DNA of 64,000 nucleotides from Bathynomus jamesi (taxonomy: Eukaryota; Arthropoda; Malacostraca; Isopoda; Cirolanidae). The notes beneath the pieces are model-generated. The model was not told the origin of the DNA and did no database searches. It saw only the letters and a list, made by a program, of their open reading frames with translations. The position numbers and the translations under genes are program-made. Within the stretch, counting starts at the first letter, position 1. Each line of letters opens with the position of its first letter. This document shows, piece after piece, positions 20,682 to 31,569 of the stretch. Location: positions 62,001 to 126,000 of the forward strand of contig JAJOZX010002708.1 of NCBI GenBank assembly GCA_023014485.1, written 5' to 3'.

Positions 20682-23517
20682 TCATTTCACGGAAGTCAAG
20701 CTTGTCGCCCCTCCTCTAGAGTTGGCCTGGTGAAGTAGTGAGTTGGTTTCTTGTATTCTCCGCCTCACATAGCCAGGTACGGCCGGCTCATCGGGGATTG
20801 TTCTGAGCCAGGCGTCTAATCTTCTTTTGAAGATGTTCACCGCAACACAACTCGTGTTCCTTAGTTCTTTGAGCAGCTGATTAAACAGTCTTGGTCCTTT
20901 TACAACAAAACTATTTTCTCTCAGGGTTAAGGATGTTCCCTGTCTAGCCTTTAGTTTGGGAACAGGACACAGTCTTCCTTTTCTACTTTCTACTGTTGTT
21001 TGGGAAGTCATAGGGTTCAGAGTAAGATTATGGGCTAGTTTCTCCATTATTTTCCAAGTGTAAATAATGGTGTACCTCTCTCTTCTCCTTTCCAGTGAAT
21101 ATAGGTTTAATTCGCGTAACCTTTCCCAATAATTTAGTTCTTTGCACCCATTGATCTTGGCTGTGAAGCTTCTCTGAATCCCTTCTAGCTGTCTAATTTC
21201 TTCATTTTTATACGGGGATGTTAGGACCGAGCAGTATTCCATCTTCGGTATGATCAGTGTTTTCAATAGAGGAATCATTATATTCCTATGTAAATCCTAT
21301 CCCTTCGTTTAAAGGTTCTCACTATCTGCCCAGTTACTCTCTTTGCGCTGTTTACTGCTATCTTATTTTGTGTTTCAAATTCCGTATCATCAGTCATTAC
21401 AACCCCTAAATCTTTTGCTTTAAAATGTCTCTGAATTTCCTGTTCATTTGGGGTATAGTATTCCATGGAATTTAGGTCCTCCATTTTTCCGTACCATAAC
21501 AGTTGAAATTTCTCAGTGTTAAACTTCATGTTGTTGTCTTCCGTCCACTTGTAGATTCTGTTCATGTCTATTGTAGAGATCCCATATCTTCTGGGTTTCT
21601 TATTTTTCTACTGATCTTTGTGTCATCGGCAAAGGATGTTACTGTGCTGTCTCTGGTAACGTCCTCATCTATGTCAGTTAGCATGATTATGAACAGTAGT
21701 GGAGCTAATACTGTTCCTTGTGGTACTGAGCTGAGGACCTCTGATTCTGATGAAGGTATTCCTTGAACTGTAATGACTTGCCGCCGCTCACTAAGGAAAT
21801 TATATATCCATTTCCCTACTTTTCCTGTTATTCCCATATATTTCAGTTTATATATTATGATCCCATGGTCACACTTGTCGAACGCTTTGGCAAAATCTGT
21901 GTATATTATATCATAGTTTCCATTACTTTCAAGCGCATCAATATTGTTGTAGTGTTCCATTAGTTGTGATAGGCATGATCTGCCTGACCGAAATCCATGT
22001 TGGTTATCATTTAATTTTTTTTGAGTTTCCCAAAAGTCAGATTTTTTCTCTAACTATTCTTTTAAATATTTTAGTGAGATGAGATGTAAGCGACACTGGC
22101 CTATAATTTTTGGCCTCGGATCGATCTCCTTTATATACTGTACATATTGGGACTATGCTCGCTCTTTTCAGAATGCCCGGTATTTCTCCCGTATCTGGTG
22201 ATCGTCTCCATATCCAATATAGGGGCTCAGCGGTTGCATTCTTGCAGTTTTTGATCAGTGTGGAATTCATTTTTCCAGTCCTTCCGCTGAATGTGATTTT
22301 AGTTTTCCTATAGCTTGTGTAATATCGTCTGTCGTAAAGTCGAAGTCCGTTATACTTTCCCTTTGTAGTTCTTCTTCAAAGAACGCGTTTCTATCAAATA
22401 TCAGGTTTTCAATTTTTGGGATACTGAAAGATGATTCGTATGGAGCTTTTAATGTTTCAAATACTTCCGCCAGATCATCAGGTAAAGCATTGTCTTTATT
22501 TTTCAAAGGTCCGATAGTCATGTGATTTTTCGACTTCCTTTTTGCAAAATTATGGAAGTACTTTCAGTTAACCTTTATTAGTGCCTGAATAACGCAATCT
22601 ATACTCTGTAGTTTATCATTTAATATTTTTCTGATGTTGTTTTCTTTGTAGTTACTTAATTTTGCAGTCACTCTTTTTCTCTTTCGGAACAGTGACTTCT
22701 TTTGTCCCTCGAACCTGCTTCTCTTTCCTCTTTGTTGTATTTTTGGGACACGTCTTTCCACAATTTCCAGCGCCTTCTCCTCTTAGGTCATTAGCATCTC
22801 TGTTGTCTTGGCCTTGAAGATGGTTTTTTCAATCTCTTACTTTCATGATGGATGCAACACCTTCCCAGTTTATAGCTTTGGAGTGAAAATTATAAATTTC
22901 GAATTTGCTTCTTTCTGTTGTTGTTCTTTCCTTTCCTGTTGCTTTTATATTGGTTGTTGTTTCAATAATGTTGTGGTCAGGTATTTTAGTTGGGGATATT
23001 TCTACGTTATCAATTAGGTTGCTGCTCGTTTGTGAATACCAAATGTAGGCAGTTGTTTTTCTTGTGTTTCCTGTTATTTCTTGTGTTAACATAAATTCAT
23101 CGGCTAGAGCTAGTAGCATTTTTACCTGCTCCTGGTCTTCCCGTGTGCCCCCCTTGTCTTGGTGTATACATATATTTTTTCCTATCCTTTTATATTTCAT
23201 GAATGGAAACTTAAAATCACAGCAAAAAGTATTTGGGGTTGGAGAATGTAGATCTTTTACCCAGTTTCTGACCTCTGTGTAAATAGCACATCCTCCTTTA
23301 CGTCTCACTGTTCTGTCGGTTCGGAGTATGTTATAGTTGTCAATTTGTACTTCTTTTTTGTGAACACAGAACTCACAGTTTTCACAGTTCGCCTGGCAGT
23401 CCTTTAGATTGGTTTCCGTAAGGCATGCAAAATCTGCTCCGGTTTCTAGCATGAGTCCTTTCAGGTATAAAACTTTGTCCGTTGAATGGTTTGATTTAAG
23501 GCCCTGAATGTTGGCTA
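20682..23517 (-). pseudogene. CR1/Jockey-like LINE ORF2 (endonuclease and reverse transcriptase)
   Basis: Minus-strand pieces in order: 23452-22829 (AP endonuclease: FACLTETNLKD, RRKGGCAIYT, IPDHNIIETT), a linker, 22270-22037 (RASIVPICTVYKGD, NYRPVSLTSHLTKIFKRIV), 21960-21568 (IYTDFAKAFDKCDH, SVPQGTVLAPLLFIIML, FADDTKI), 21565-21278 (NTEKFQLLWYGK, KDLGVVMTDD) and 21278-20682 (IPKMEYCSVLTSPYK, then LNLYSLERRRERYTIIY, GPRLFNQLLKELRN). All catalytic blocks are recognisable, including the FADD motif and the NYRP block. Six or so frames are used, so several indels have accumulated, but the copy is close to full length. A zinc-finger ORF lies just upstream and is likely its ORF1. Confidence 0.85.
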
Positions 23518-23526
23518 GGATTATTT

Positions 23527-24470
23527 TTATTTTTTCTCTATCTTTTTACATACATGTTGTTCCGAATTTTTTTCCAATGGTAGTGCCGGTTTTGTTGCCT
23601 TTTGACCCTCCGAGAATTTGCCTCTCTTTATCTTTGTCAGTACCTGTTGTCCCGATAACGCATGAAGTGTCTTTGTGCGTGCCTTTTGTACGGCTGTGGG
23701 ATTCCTATATTTGTCAGCTGACTTTGTATAGGTGTTGCAGACAGTAAGATGGTGGAACTTGCACTTGTTTTCAAATTTGCAATATCCTCTTGTGTAATGT
23801 AAGTTACATAACGTGGGATGTGCATAGATGCATTGCCCATCCCGATATCTGCAGTGTCCTTGTGCGTAGTATTTACAGACGGTATTTTCTACGCTTCTAT
23901 TTCTTGTTATCTGATTATTTTCTGTTTTTAATTTTGGTATTATCATTATTTTTATCATTTCATTATCATTAACATTGTTTTTACTATTATCATTGTCATT
24001 TCTTACGTCTTCAGGTTTTGTTGGCTGTTTGTTTCCTACGTTTTAGTTTTATCTTTATATCATTTTCCTCGTTGGGCAGGTTTACTACACCTCAAATTTT
24101 ATTTATCTCTTTTTCTTTCTTTATTATTTTTGTTTTTCATTTTTTTTTTTTTCTTTTTCCTCTCTCATCCATCCGGTTTTTCATTGGGACATTTCGGGAC
24201 TCTTGTTTCCCCATTATTCCCTCCTTTTCTGTAACACTCGTATTCGCTTTCTCCATTTCTTTAAATACCGCAAAAGATTTTACCGTCTGTGTACATGCGT
24301 CACACAGAAATTTAGCGTTCGAGACGAAGGATGTTTTCCTATCATCCCAATTCATGCAGACATAGTCGTGCAGTTTTTGAGAAAAATCACACCTAATTGC
24401 TGCATTTTCAGTTGTTTCAAATTACACAAATTGCAAATGAAGCAAGAATTTGGACCCATGGACATGTTAT
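23527..24470 (-). pseudogene. LINE ORF1 with CCCH zinc fingers
   Basis: The minus-strand frame at 23527-23958 encodes two CCCH-type zinc fingers: CKYYAQGHCRYRDGQCIYAH (spacing C-x7-C-x6-C-x3-H) and, after LCNLHYTRGY, a second with KFENKCKFHH. Upstream, 24137-24355 contains FLCDACTQTVKSF and beyond it CFICNLC, a CxxC-rich segment that could be a PHD-like or other zinc-binding N-terminal region; the two pieces are in different frames. ORF1 proteins of non-LTR elements bind element RNA, and CCCH fingers are RNA-binding, so a nucleic-acid chaperone role is inferred. It lies directly upstream of ORF2 in the same orientation. The plus-strand open frames at 24018-24628 are shadows. Confidence 0.7.
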
Positions 24471-24849
24471 TCATTAATTATCGTAAAAAGAAATACACAC
24501 ACAATTTTTTTTTTTTTTCCTTTTCTTTCCTGTTGATGGTCACGAGGGTTTTATGGCCTTTGCGTTTTATGACTTTTTTCCTGTGTTGTTTCAAACTTTT
24601 CTCGAATGCCAACCGTAGTACGATTTAAATATATACGTTAAAAATGGTGATAATTTATGTAAACTGTATTGCACTTCCTTAAATTTAATTAATTTCACTA
24701 TAATTTATATGCACGGATTCACTGATACTTTACACACTTTCAGGTGTAACCAGAATGAACCGCTGAGAAGTTTATTCCCTTCTTATTTGGATGTTAATAC
24801 AGAGAGAAAAACAACGCCTCCATTCCCCACGAGGCACAAACATATATAA
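24471..24849. other. No gene recognised
   Basis: Possible 5' leader of the LINE on the minus strand plus unassigned AT-rich sequence. Nothing firm. Confidence 0.35.
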
Positions 24850-25437
24850 GGGTGGGGCAAAAGTCTGGCCCCATAGGAAGTTTATAATGGAAAAGAAAAT
24901 TTCGGCCTACCTTAATGTTTCAATTCAGAAATTACAATAGGTGTTCAAATTGACGTCTACCTTCTTCTAAACACTTTGTAACCCGGTTGACGCATGACGT
25001 TTGCACATTCCTGAGGATGGTAATATTCGTTCTTATGGCTTCAAATTCTGCTGTTATGGTATCCTTTAGCGCCTGTATTGTTCTTGGCCTGTTAACGTAC
25101 ACAACTGATTTAAGGTGTCCCCATAAGAAGTAATCCAAAGGAGTCAGGTCCGGAGATCTGGGCGGCCATTCAATTGGCCCACGTCGACCAATCCATTTCC
25201 CTTGAAATGTTTCTTGCAAAAATTCGCGAACGGCCCTTGCGAAATGCGGCGGAGCCCCATCGTGCTGAAACCACATAGCTCTCCGATGCCGTAATGGTAG
25301 TTCATGCATGGAACAAGGAACTCTTCTGGGATAATTAAATCCACTATAGTCGGAATAAGTAATGGTAAATGACAAATACCATAGTTTTTCTTTTTCATGA
25401 TGCTAGCCCGACGTGGGCAACGGGTCACTCGCAAAGA
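24850..25437 (-). pseudogene. Mariner-like transposase, C-terminal half with one terminal repeat
   Basis: The minus-strand frame 24932-25375 encodes FQHDGAPPHF, IEWPPRSPDLTPLDYFLW and a C-terminal helical tail (CVNRVTKCLEEGRRQFEHLL), the second and third catalytic-aspartate blocks of a Tc1/mariner DDE transposase. GGTGGGGCAAAAGTCTGG at 24852-24869 looks like its terminal inverted repeat. The N-terminal helix-turn-helix domain is missing; at 25300-25437 the sequence passes into a segment that is shared with 51040-51184. The copy cannot be active. Confidence 0.8.
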
Positions 25438-25731
25438 GGTCCCATAAATATAGCTTAGCTTCTCTCACCAGCTATCTGCAAAGCAGACAGGATCCAGCTT
25501 TGGGACATGGATCTAGGGTTTAAAGCAGCCTACCCCTGCTACATTTAGAACCTCAATATAAGCAAAAGACTCGCTGCCTTCACGTCAGATTGAATACATC
25601 AAAGAAAAAGGGGTAACTACTATATTTTTAGCCAAAAACCAAAACTTAAACCTCAACTGGCAGAATTGAGCGTCCACTTTTCAAGGCACATAACATGTCC
25701 GTTTCAAGATGGGACCATTCTAAGTTCATTC

Positions 25732-25777
<46 letters not shown>
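25438..25777. repeat. AT microsatellite and unassigned sequence
   Basis: About 25733-25777 is an AT repeat. Before it, 25440-25730 has no recognisable gene or element. Confidence 0.5.
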
Positions 25778-25780
<3 letters not shown>

Positions 25781-26566
25781 ACACCTACTTTCTTATTTTT
25801 CCTTAGCAGACTACCTCACTGTTATTAATAACTCATTCCACTTATATATGTTATGCATGAACAGTCGCCCATCAGTGCAAAGCACTCAACACGACCCGAG
25901 AAGCAAGATATCATTCACTCGCTGCTCACGTGTTTGCGCTTCAACCATCCCCAAAGGGCTCAGCGTGTCCTCACATCTGCTTAGGAACGCCGCGTGGGAA
26001 CTCAGCTAGCTTGGATACAAAGTGCTTTGACTCTGAGAACTTTGCGCTCTCTTGTGTCTCACAATGGCCAACGCCTTGCTGACGTGTGTGAGAATGGATT
26101 CCTTCGTATAAAAGGAGGGGGTCCAGCGTTTGAGAACCAGATTCTAGAACGGGTAGCGAGTGCCTTAGAAGAGGATCTCTGCGGGTGAAGGGTGCATTTC
26201 ACCCGCATTTGAATTTTCTTTGTATTGGAATATTGGGTTTGAGGATCTGACTGAAGGAAATGCCAGTAGACTCAAACATTATTTAATTTAACGTAGCTTT
26301 AAAAGTCAATTCTAGACTTAAGAATTAAATCATTATAAACCTGTAGAAGAAATATTCTTATTATAAACGAACCGTGTTTTGTGAAGAAATACCTGATTGT
26401 GATCCGCCTTGCCTAAAGTTGATTAAAGTAAATAAAATCCGCCACTGACTTTAAATTCTTCAATCCTTCTTGACTTTGCGGAAATACAGGTTAGGGAAGT
26501 TTTACAGGACTCTTAAACGAAATTTTATTTTCGGCGTACTCTGTGGCCACGTCTGGGCACCACATT
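25778..26566 (+). mobile_element. Possible solo LTR of a Ty3-like retrotransposon
   Basis: The segment starts TGTCACACC and ends GGGCACCACA, giving the TG...CA termini of LTRs. A TATA box (GTATAAAAGG near 26106) and an AATAAA signal (about 26433) are ordered as in an LTR. The right end, read in reverse, begins TGTGGTGCCCAGACGTGG, which resembles ends of some Ty3 LTRs. I found no internal coding region beside it and no clear target duplication, because the left flank is an AT repeat. The open frames inside are small. Confidence 0.35.
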
Positions 26567-26772
26567 GAGAAGGTACATTCGATCCAGGAGTACCATATTG
26601 TACCCTCTTGGAATAAGTCGAATCTAACTATCCCCCCAAGAGCCGTATATATATATATATATGGTGGCCCTTATTTTGTCACTTTTTCTTTTTTTCTTTC
26701 TCATCCTTTCATTAGATGCTTCCTATTGAGAAAGTTTTTCATGTAAACTTTTATAGCGTTTGGACAATATTT
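26567..26772. other. No gene recognised
   Basis: Includes a short AT run near 26646-26662. Nothing assigned. Confidence 0.4.
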
Positions 26773-28812
26773 AGTGTGTGCTCAAGCTGTCCGAAATTTT
26801 AAGCATCCTGACTCTGTAGTTGCCTTTTATAATACATTACGGATTCACTCACACTCAAATCCAGTATTCATTTAATATAAAAAAGTTGTACAATTAGTAT
26901 TTATTAATATATTTCTAACAACAAGCTTGGTTGCTATTAAAATTTTACTTAATTTTGTGAACTAGATTTATAAAATTAATAATCTTTACATATATAGTGG
27001 GTATGACCGCTACCCTGGAACATCATCGCAATGCAGTTCTGCGGCGATGGGACTCAAAATAATGTGATTTGAGCTGGGTACGACTTTGCAGATAATCAAA
27101 TTTAACTTATTAGATCCCCATATTATTTGCAAAGCCCCATCGTTTTTTTTTTTTTAATTATTTCATTCAATTAATAAAAGATTTTTAAACAACAAAAATA
27201 CTTTTATTAAAATTAAAGGTGATAAGAAATTGAACTGAAAAGTTAGCACAACACAACCCTTATTTAAAGGTTGCAAGAAGAGTCTGATATGCCTTTGAGA
27301 ATGGTATCTTTCTTGGAATCGGGGTACTTCTTCCGATGCTCGTGGACAATTTGAACGACAAACTGGGTTTGTTCTTCGTTCTTGCTGAGGAGTCTATTAT
27401 ATTCCTGCATCAATGCAACTCCCCTTTCAGCAGTGTCATTCACTACTCGAAGATCTTTGACCACTGCTTCTGCCAGTAGGTACTCAGGGTTTTCAATCGA
27501 CATCTCTGGATAATCACGCAAGAATTCGACTTCAATCCCTAGAAGAGTGAACAAAACCCTCGTTCTAGAAGACACGAAGTCGCTGAGTTTCTTACCTTGG
27601 ATGTCACTCTTATTCAAATGAATTCGTTATGGTGCGTCATGTTGTCCTTCCCGTTGTAGATTCTTAACCAAAGCTCTTTTGTCTTGCAAATCGAAGTCTC
27701 TGTCAAAGAAGACAAGGCCCACCAGATCTACACTCAAGTACCATAAGTGAGCAAGGATTTTATTGAGAGTTCATTTTGCCGCAGGTGTGTCGCAGAGAAG
27801 CTCTGTTGATGTTGTATTCCCCAACGTTCTGACCGGAAGCACTGATCACTGACGCAATGGTAAAGACCGCATCACGGTCACTAGTTTTAGTGCGATCCAA
27901 CGACGAAAGAACTTCTGGATGGAGGATATTCTTGCGGCCTCTTTTTGGATGAGGTGATGACACTACGACTCCTCCAACAGCTCCTTCATTCTCTGAATCC
28001 GTGGTGTTCTCACCTGTGGAAGATGAAGGAGATTCCAGGACGATTTTTCTGTTAAGTACGAGATTCTCTATTTCATGTCTCTTCTTAAATTCATCATTCC
28101 GAATTCGCTTCTTCGTAGCTACTTCCTCCTTTTTAGGCAAAGTCATATAAATTCCAGCAATGGAGCCTCTTCTGCCCTTCTCTCCTTGTGCCAAAAGGAA
28201 TGCTTTATCCTCCTCATTCGTCATCAACACCATAACATTTTGGTAAGCAACGTCGAAAAGGTCATCAAAGCAGGATTTCAGCTCTTCTTCTTTCTTCCTT
28301 TGTGCATCCGTCTTCCGGGACTGAATTTTTTTTTAAAAGATCCCACTTCTTCATCAGACTCTCCAACTGTTTCACTGCATGTTGAACTGGCCGCAGTGGA
28401 ATCCTCGCCGCCTTCCAAAAAGTCTCCACTTCCGCTATCGTCAACTGAGCAGCCTTGTGCTTATTCTTAATCGACTGAAGCAAATGTAGATAGTACCTTA
28501 TAACATCCCCATTACTTGGCAATTTTGCACCTGATAAACAATTTTGATATGTTTAAGCAAATAAACCGCATGTTTTTTTCGAGTTCCACTAGCCATCATA
28601 AAAAAATCTATATTCCTAGATAAAAAGAAAGCGTAATGTCGTTTAACATAAAAGAACATAAGATCATCGCTACTATTTGTTTCAAATTAACCATATATAT
28701 ATATGGCAAGTCATATAATAAGCAAAGTCTACCAATAACCCATCACGCCTCTTTGATAATATACAGTATGAGAGAGTCGAGAGAGAAAGTTTGAAGTCCT
28801 TGAGCACACCCT
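26773..28812. mobile_element. Second large DNA transposon of the WDGK/CRHH family, internally deleted
   Basis: The left end reads AGTGTGTGCTCAAG and the inverted right end AGGGTGTGCTCAAGG, both flanked by TA-rich sequence, and the arms stay similar for about 50 bp. Inside is a partial transposase on the minus strand. The ends share AGGGTG with the copy at 5521-8676 but then diverge, so these are two subfamilies. Confidence 0.65.
27264..28522 (-). pseudogene. Transposase-like gene of the same family, catalytic core deleted
   Basis: Minus-strand pieces: 28522-28265 (SNGDVIRYYLHLL, WKAARIPLRP; matches the N-terminal domain of the 8057-7647 piece), 28233-27760 (charged linker, DRDAVFTIASVISASGQN, INRASLRHT) and 27617-27264 (NKSDIQGKKLSDFVSS, ERGVALMQEYNRLLSKNEEQ, QIVHEHRKKYPDSKK). 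The last piece matches the C-terminal domain at 5810-6553. The central block that carries WDGK, CFDTT and CRHH in the other copy is missing between INRASLRHT and the sequence near 27750. This is an internal deletion derivative. It helps define the N- and C-terminal conserved domains of the family. Confidence 0.72.
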
Positions 28813-28827
28813 ATATATACTTATATC

Positions 28828-28935
28828 TTACTAAAATTTTGTGCGTGTTATTTTCTAGTGACATAGAATCCAACTGAAGGGTGAGAGGAAAAAATCCAAC
28901 TTAAAATTTTAGCACCACCTAAGGGCCACCCTAAT
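28828..28935. repeat. Orphan terminal fragment, AGGGTGGCCC end
   Basis: The right side, inverted, reads AGGGTGGCCCTTAGGTGGTG and continues AAAATTTTAAG. It resembles the terminus of the large transposon at 5521-8676 (AGGGTGGTCC with GTGGTGCCAC inside). Probably a MITE or solo end of the same superfamily. Confidence 0.45.
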
Positions 28936-28948
28936 ATATATATATAAT

Positions 28949-29558
28949 CAAAGCTGGGCACTTGCGGTATTTTTTGCGGTACTGCGGTACTGCGGTACTA
29001 CCGCACTACCAAACCGGTACCGCATAACGCAGTACCGCAAAGGATCGCTGAAAGTACAGCAGTACCGCTACCGCATTCAAATTTCCCGCGGTACTTTCCG
29101 CGGTACCGACAAACACGACTTTTCAAAAAATTAACACTTTTTTGAAGTAAACCTTATTACAGGAGTACAGTAAGACGAATGCTGCGTGTGTTGCATCAGC
29201 CTAACTCTAGACACGTTAAGTTTTCGTTCAGAACATGTTACGTTGCCATCCTATCACAACGCCTCAGTGCAGTGCTTGCTTTTGAGCCGGTTGCACGTGT
29301 GTTACATTTCTGTGACAAAGATCGATTTTTAGCCATTATGGCAGAAAGTTCAGGTGCGAAATCGCCGATATGCAATTTCTGAAAATATGTGCTATTACTT
29401 GTGTTGTTCTTGTGTGCAGTACCGCAGTACCGCAGTACCGCGGAACGCACCAGGGGGACCTGAAAAAGTACCGCAGTACCGCGTAACGCACTGGGCATGC
29501 TGAGGTACCGCAGTACCGCGTAACGCACCCCCAAATTTTGGTACCGCGCCCACCACTG
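28949..29558. mobile_element. Non-autonomous hAT-like element built on TACCGC repeats
   Basis: Ends are CAAAGCTGGGCACTTGCGG and, inverted, CAGTGGTGGGCGCGGTACC. Long subterminal stretches on both sides are made of GCGGTACT/AGTACCGC repeats. In the middle (29338-29383) a plus-strand start encodes MAESSGAKSPICNF and then stops; the SPIWxxF-like phrase recalls the beginning of hAT transposases with a BED finger, so it may be a relic of the parental gene. AT-rich flanks hide the target duplication. Confidence 0.6.
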
Positions 29559-29588
29559 ATTATATATGTATGGGATGAATTTCACAAT

Positions 29589-29750
29589 TAAACACGTGAA
29601 ATGACTGAATGATGCAAACCCACAAGGAAAAAGAAAAATGATTCCAAGGAGTTCCGTGTATTCAGAAGTACACCTCTTCAAGGAATGACGAGGTATACTT
29701 CTGAATACACGAAAGGCTTTGGAATCATTTTTCTTTTTCCTGTGGATTTG

Positions 29751-29756
<6 letters not shown>
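29589..29756. repeat. Palindromic Penelope-type terminal segment
   Basis: Arms of about 70 bp: GATGCAAACCCACAAGG to the left and, inverted, GATGCAAATCCACAGG on the right, both followed by AAAAAGAAAAATGATTCCAA. The right half carries TTCTGAATACACGAAAGG, an arrangement like terminal hammerhead-bearing repeats of Penelope-like elements. No reverse transcriptase is attached. Confidence 0.55.
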
Positions 29757-29804
<48 letters not shown>

Positions 29805-29860
29805 TTATTATAATATTATATTTATGGTGAGATGTGGGTTTGCATCATATATATATATAC
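29757..29860. repeat. AT microsatellite
   Basis: Long AT run (about 29757-29801) followed by a short AT-rich stretch up to the MITE. Confidence 0.9.
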
Positions 29861-30083
29861 ACGGTGAACCAAAAGTAGGTGGACAGTAGGTTGAATACGG
29901 TTTGTGTTATATTATATTATAACTATGGTGTTCATTATAACTATGGTGTTTGTGTTTTATTATATTAAATATTATAACTAAATTTATTTAAATTTTATTT
30001 TGTATTATAGTATACAAAAAAATTAAATATGTATTCTCAAAATAAACGTTATCATTTACTGTCCACCTACATTTGGTTCACCC

Positions 30084-30084
<1 letters not shown>
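29861..30084. mobile_element. 224-bp TA-flanked MITE (copy 2)
   Basis: Same length and nearly the same sequence as 8691-8914, with GGTGAACCAAAAGTAGGTGG at both ends. By eye the differences include T-for-A near the first TTATATTAT and an A in the right terminal repeat (CTACATTTGG instead of CTACTTTTGG). Near identity implies recent spread. Confidence 0.9.

Positions 30085-30147
<63 letters not shown>
30085..30147. repeat. AT microsatellite
   Basis: Dinucleotide AT repeat joining the MITE and the next element. Confidence 0.95.
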
Positions 30148-30151
<4 letters not shown>

Positions 30152-30722
30152 GGTGTCCGAGAATTATCTGTACAATTTTTGGCTGTTATTAAAAGTCAAC
30201 CATGAAGTGTAGAAATTCCAGTGTTGTCCCATTTTACAGAGAAACTCATTAAGTTTTTGCTGATAACAAGTTTTGACAAGTTTTTTCTTTTTTGTACGCG
30301 GGTGACAGGCATTGATGATTTAAAAGCAAGAATCACAGCTGCTATTGAGCGAATTGATGTGGATATGCTGCAGCGTACATGGCAACATTTGGATTATCGA
30401 TTGGATGTTTTGCGAATCACTGATGGTGCACATATCGAATGTTTGTAACAACGTTACTTTAATAAAAGAAACTTTTGAAAATACTGATTCTAAATAATCT
30501 TGTTAAGAATTTTACGTGTGTTATCAAGAATTTTATTAAAAGATGAAATTGTACAGATAATTTTCGGACACACTGGAATTTCTAAAAAACTTGTCAAAAC
30601 TTGGTATCAGAAAAAACTTAATGAGATTCTCTGTAAAATGGGACAACACTGGAATTTCTACACCTCATGGTTGACTTTTAATAACAGCCAAAAATTGTAC
30701 AGATAATTCTCGGACACCCTGT
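30148..30722. mobile_element. Deletion derivative of a mariner-like element with about 130-bp inverted repeats
   Basis: Ends are ACAGGGTGTCCGAGAATTAT and its near-perfect inverse. The arms stay alike through GTTATTAAAAGTCAACCATG and CCAGTGTTGTCCCATTTTAC. Next to the left arm a plus-strand piece (30304-30447) encodes DDLKARITAAIERIDVDMLQ, WQHLDYRLDVLRITDGAHIE, the extreme C-terminus of a Tc1/mariner transposase. The rest of the gene is gone, so this is non-autonomous. Confidence 0.8.
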
Positions 30723-30794
30723 TTATGTATATTATTTTATTATATTGTTTATATTTATGGTGAGATGAATTTTTTTATTTTTCTTGGCCCTAAT

Positions 30795-30890
30795 GCTATA
30801 ATTAGCTAGTGATATGACACTGTGCTGGTGGTGGTCTCTAAAGTCTATAATTATGTTACTGATGTGATATTGTGTTGGTGGTGGCTGTTT
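30795..30890. repeat. Diverged units of the foldback minisatellite
   Basis: Two units of GTGCTGGTGGTGGTCTCTAA with ATAATTATGTTACTGATGTG resemble the units at 20505-20640 and the arrays of the large foldback. Confidence 0.55.
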
Positions 30891-30924
30891 ATTTACCTGA
30901 GGTGAGGTGTTGCTGGGTGTGATG

Positions 30925-31245
30925 TGCTCTATTCGCTTAATTTTGAGTTTGGCACCCCTAACCCCCTAACTCTTCTTCTGTCTTAGCGCACCTTTTCCAT
31001 CATGTTGCAATGTGCTCATTTGCTTAATTTTGAGATTTGGCATCCCCTACCCCCCCTAACCACCTTTTCGCCGTTGCGCACACTTTTTCAGCAATATTGT
31101 TAAATGTTGCAAGTGTTGCAATAGGCTCTATTAGGTTACGTTTTAGGTTTTGGCACCCCTTAACCCTTTTCTGGCCTTGCGCACATCTTACAGCAATGCT
31201 GCAATGTTGCATGCAATACAGCATGCACTGTTGCATATAATTGCA
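30925..31245. repeat. Three tandem units of about 95 bp
   Basis: Each unit contains TGGCACCCC or TGGCATCCCC followed by TAACC, then TTGCGCAC, then a GCAATGTTGC-type segment and a GGCTCTATT or GTGCTCATT segment. Units are diverged. No coding content was recognised. Confidence 0.6.
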
Positions 31246-31569
31246 TTCTACGCTACCTTTTGCTAACATACTACTTTATGTTATTTTTTTATGTACACGA
31301 ATTTACAATGTACAAAAACGATGATTTTACAGAAAAATGTTGATAAAATTGTAGCGGCGAGACGTCTTCAAGTGCTTTCGCGATTTTCACTTGACAATAA
31401 GTCCGCTGTTCCATCGACCAAAGCCGCGACCAAGATGACATCACATCACGAGACTCCCTCAAGCATTCCTTCTGCCCTGAACGTTACACCTCAACCTCGT
31501 TATAAGGGACTCTCGGGCACGAGGCCTCGATCGCATCTCACCTCATTCTCCGGTGACAAGAGAGGTCTC
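31246..31569. other. No gene recognised
   Basis: A plus-strand frame at 31291-31578 (95 aa, Ser/Pro/Thr-rich) has no recognisable domain or splice context. Confidence 0.35.

Noticed and set aside
24018..24628. Long plus-strand frames rich in Phe and Ser
   Set aside because: They are the complement of the LINE ORF1 region, whose minus strand carries recognisable zinc-binding motifs.
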